Positions 33,435-35,409 of a DNA stretch of 35,409 bases are shown here, piece after piece. Location: positions 1 through 35,409 of the forward strand of contig JBEDEM010000025.1 of assembly GCA_041175665.1 (NCBI GenBank), in the 5' to 3' direction. How positions within the stretch are numbered: position 1 is the stretch's first letter; each line of letters opens with the position of its first letter. Under the pieces are notes generated by a model, which was not told where the DNA came from, made no database searches, and was given only the letters and a program-made list of their open reading frames with translations. The stretch is from UBA3064 sp016868095. Lineage in GTDB: Bacteria > Pseudomonadota > Gammaproteobacteria > Burkholderiales > Burkholderiaceae_E. Both the position numbers and the translations under genes were made by a program.

Positions 33435-33460
33435 AAGGCAGGTTTATCCTGCCTTTTTAT
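33435..33460 (+). terminator. Rho-independent terminator 2 after the small peptide gene
   Basis: Perfect 8-bp stem AAGGCAGG (33435-33442) and CCTGCCTT (33448-33455) with loop TTTAT, then a T-rich run. It is a second terminator 9 nt after the first, which isolates the DUF192 gene from the peptide gene. Confidence 0.9.
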
Positions 33461-33488
33461 TTTTGTAGGTTTATCGTTTAATTAACCG

Positions 33489-34025
33489 ATGATGAGTCTT
33501 TGGAACACAAAGGCTGCTGTGAGCTCGTTCTACAGATCCGCAGGCAGTCAGCCCGCTGGCTTATTGCATCTAGCGCTTCAAATCAGCACCGTGCTGATGC
33601 TGGCTTTTGCCACATTGCAAGGTTCGGCCCTTGCCCAGGATCGAAATCCACCGCTTCCTCAAATCGAACTTCGAGCCGGTATGCACCGAATCGTTGCCGA
33701 GGTAGCGGCTAATGACGAGACCCGATCACGAGGCTTGATGTTTCGTGAGCAACTCGCCCCGAATCACGGCATGTTGTTTATTTTCCAGCAAGCCTCGCCC
33801 TACTGCTTTTGGATGAAAAACACGCCGCTTGCGCTGAGCATCGCCTTTTTGCGAGATGACGGCACGATCGCCAATATCGCAGACATGCAAGCACACAGCG
33901 AAAAGAGTCATTGCGCCCGCGAGCCCGTGCGCTTCGCACTTGAAATGGAGCAGGGCTGGTTTGTACGCAAAGGCTTGCGCGAAGGCAGTCGTATTGGCCA
34001 CCCAAAACTCTTCGGCTCGCCTTAG
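33489..34025 (+). CDS. DUF192 family exported protein
   Basis: A 178-aa protein with a long N-region and a hydrophobic segment at about 27-48 ending SALAQ, read as a signal peptide. The DUF192 domain follows: RSRGLMFREQLAPNHGMLFIF, then CFWMKNTPLALSIAFLRDDGTI, and a C-terminal LEMEQGWFVRKGLREG. The family has a small beta fold of unknown function, often exported. Two adjacent ATG codons start the gene; the ribosome site is not obvious. It converges on xseA with a 24-nt gap. Confidence 0.88.
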   Translation: MMSLWNTKAAVSSFYRSAGSQPAGLLHLALQISTVLMLAFATLQGSALAQDRNPPLPQIELRAGMHRIVAEVAANDETRSRGLMFREQLAPNHGMLFIFQQASPYCFWMKNTPLALSIAFLRDDGTIANIADMQAHSEKSHCAREPVRFALEMEQGWFVRKGLREGSRIGHPKLFGSP

Positions 34026-34049
34026 GTCCAGTAGCGAAACAACTCGCGT

Positions 34050-35405
34050 TCAGTCGCCCGTGCCGGCAACTTCAACTTTAATGAGCCCCTCGGCGAGGCT
34101 GACATCGAGCATGTCGCCTGGGGCCACTGCCGTGGCCTTGCGAACGAGGCGTCCATGTTCATCGGTGACCAGCGCATAGCCACGCTCAAGTATGCGCTGA
34201 GGACTGAGAAGCTCGAGTTGTTTGCTGAACACATCGAGCTGAGATTCCCGAGACTTCATGGTCTTTTCCAGTGCCTGCCCAAGCCTCCGAGCCCTCAACG
34301 CCAAGGCTTCACCAAGTCGGTCTAAGTCCGGGGAGCGCAAGCGCAAACTTAGCCGTTGAAGCCATTCGGCTCGCTCCTGTAAGCGCTCAGACGGTGCCTT
34401 AAGTTGCCGTGCCAGGCGGTCGGTGTGCTGCTCAAAGCGGCGCAGGTTTGACTGCCAACGCAGTTGCATGGTCTGCGCAACATGCTGTAGTTGCCGCTCA
34501 AGGCTTTGCCAGCTTGGACAAGACTGGGTCGCGGCCGCCGTGGGAGTTGGCGCGCGCCAATCCGCAGCGAAGTCGGCAATCGTCACATCGCTTTCATGGC
34601 CAATACCCGCAATCACTGGAATAGGGCTAGAGGCGATACAACGAGCCAGCGCTTCATCGTTAAAGGCCCACAAATCCTCGATCGAACCGCCTCCCCGCAC
34701 AAGCAACAAAACATCACAATCCCTGCGCTCGTTGGCTTGCCTGAATGCCTCGATCAATTCCTTGGGCGCCGATAGCCCCTGGACCGATGCCGGATAAATG
34801 ACCACTGGAATCGATGGCATGCGCTGGCCGAGGGTTGCGAGCACATCGCGAAGGGCTGCGGCCTGCAAGGACGTAATGACGCCAATGGCCCTCGGCAACT
34901 CGGGCAAAACCCGCTTTCTTTCCTGATCGAAAAGACCTTCTGCCTGGAGCTTTTGTTTGAGTCGAAGAAACTGCAATTGCAAGTCGCCTTGACCTGCGGG
35001 ACGCATTTGTTCGATTTGCAGTTGGATGTCGCCACGCGGCTCATAAACCGAGAGCTGCGCTAAGACCTCGACCATGTCACCTTCTTTAGGCCGAAACCCC
35101 ATGAACTGGGCCTTATTGCGGAACATGACACAGCGAATTTGCGACTGTCGATCCTTCAAACTGAAGTAATGATGGCCACTGCTCGCAACGCTTAAATTCG
35201 AAACCTCCCCTCTTACCCGGAGCAAAGGAAATTGTCTCTCCAGTAGCCCTGCGATCCGCCGAACAAGCTCGGAAACAGCGAGCACTTCGGGGCCTTTTAA
35301 AGCGCCAAGCCCGAGCGAATCGGAATCGCTTTGGAGAAAACCAGCTTTCATCGGACTTTCCGGCCGAATGCTTTCCACAACTTCGGACGTTGTGGGGAGA
35401 GCCAT
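34050..35405 (-). CDS. xseA: Exodeoxyribonuclease VII large subunit
   Basis: Degrades single-stranded DNA together with XseB. The 451-aa reading has the N-terminal OB fold (VRGEVSNLSVASSGHHYFSLKDRQSQIRCVMFRN), the catalytic domain with GVITSLQAAALRDVL, YPASVQG, LLVRGGGSIEDLWAFNDE and IAGIGHESDVTIADFAAD, and a coiled-coil C-terminus ending in the LERGYALV segment. The ATG at 35405 is 4 nt from the window edge and the first 30 residues are not conserved, so the true start could lie outside. Length is close to the 456 aa of E. coli. Confidence 0.95.
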   Translation of the reverse strand: MALPTTSEVVESIRPESPMKAGFLQSDSDSLGLGALKGPEVLAVSELVRRIAGLLERQFPLLRVRGEVSNLSVASSGHHYFSLKDRQSQIRCVMFRNKAQFMGFRPKEGDMVEVLAQLSVYEPRGDIQLQIEQMRPAGQGDLQLQFLRLKQKLQAEGLFDQERKRVLPELPRAIGVITSLQAAALRDVLATLGQRMPSIPVVIYPASVQGLSAPKELIEAFRQANERRDCDVLLLVRGGGSIEDLWAFNDEALARCIASSPIPVIAGIGHESDVTIADFAADWRAPTPTAAATQSCPSWQSLERQLQHVAQTMQLRWQSNLRRFEQHTDRLARQLKAPSERLQERAEWLQRLSLRLRSPDLDRLGEALALRARRLGQALEKTMKSRESQLDVFSKQLELLSPQRILERGYALVTDEHGRLVRKATAVAPGDMLDVSLAEGLIKVEVAGTGD

Positions 35406-35409
35406 AGAA

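Overview
The window reads as a chromosomal housekeeping segment of a betaproteobacterium, most likely order Burkholderiales. The evidence is the conserved run glmM-folP-ftsH-rlmE / yhbY / greA-carB-carA, the pairs recR-ybaB-dnaX, ileS-lspA-coaBC-dut and clpS-clpA, and protein sequences that resemble that group. I cannot name a genus. A 14-base run of N inside carB shows that the sequence is a draft assembly, possibly a metagenome bin.

Layout. 1-381: 3' end of a FliB-like lysine-N-methylase gene. 438-734: three tRNA genes on the minus strand (transcribed Pro-Arg-His). 759-5704: minus-strand glmM, folP, ftsH and rlmE (cell wall precursor, folate, membrane proteolysis, 23S rRNA methylation). 5701-6882: an uncharacterised AAA ATPase with a C-terminal winged helix, coupled to rlmE and preceded by a perfect 13-bp inverted repeat. 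6980-7921: a UDP-glucuronate decarboxylase. 7939-8502: yhbY with a long Ser/Arg-rich N-terminal extension. 8493-13438: greA, carB (broken only by the N run) and carA. 13535-16303: recR, ybaB and dnaX, with the SRP RNA gene just upstream of dnaX. 16564-17355: trxA, rpmB and rpmG on the plus strand. 17416-20988: minus-strand DUF442/TIGR01244 phosphatase, acyl desaturase, RsmB/NOP methyltransferase and purN. 21080-27212: plus-strand ribF, ileS, lspA, coaBC and dut. 27209-32584: minus-strand tal, a flavocytochrome c sulfide dehydrogenase pair, clpA and clpS. 32859-34025: plus-strand cold-shock gene, a 38-aa secreted lysine-rich peptide gene and a DUF192 gene. 34050-35405: xseA on the minus strand.

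Most of this is ordinary core metabolism and information processing: pyrimidine, purine, folate, flavin and CoA synthesis, translation, transcript cleavage and proteolysis. The accessory parts are the ATPase/inverted-repeat unit, the sulfide dehydrogenase pair, the desaturase-phosphatase couple and the small exported peptide.

The most unexpected pattern is the number of short tandem duplications inside or at the ends of essential genes. Pentapeptide (15-nt) repeats occur in glmM, dnaX and yhbY. A 21-nt repeat sits at the end of ybaB, a 23-nt triple repeat after rpmG, a 36-nt-spaced repeat between ileS and lspA, and a 20-nt repeat across the clpA stop. I see no CRISPR array, prophage, IS element or complete novel defence system. 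The ATPase with its inverted repeat is the best candidate for an undescribed unit.
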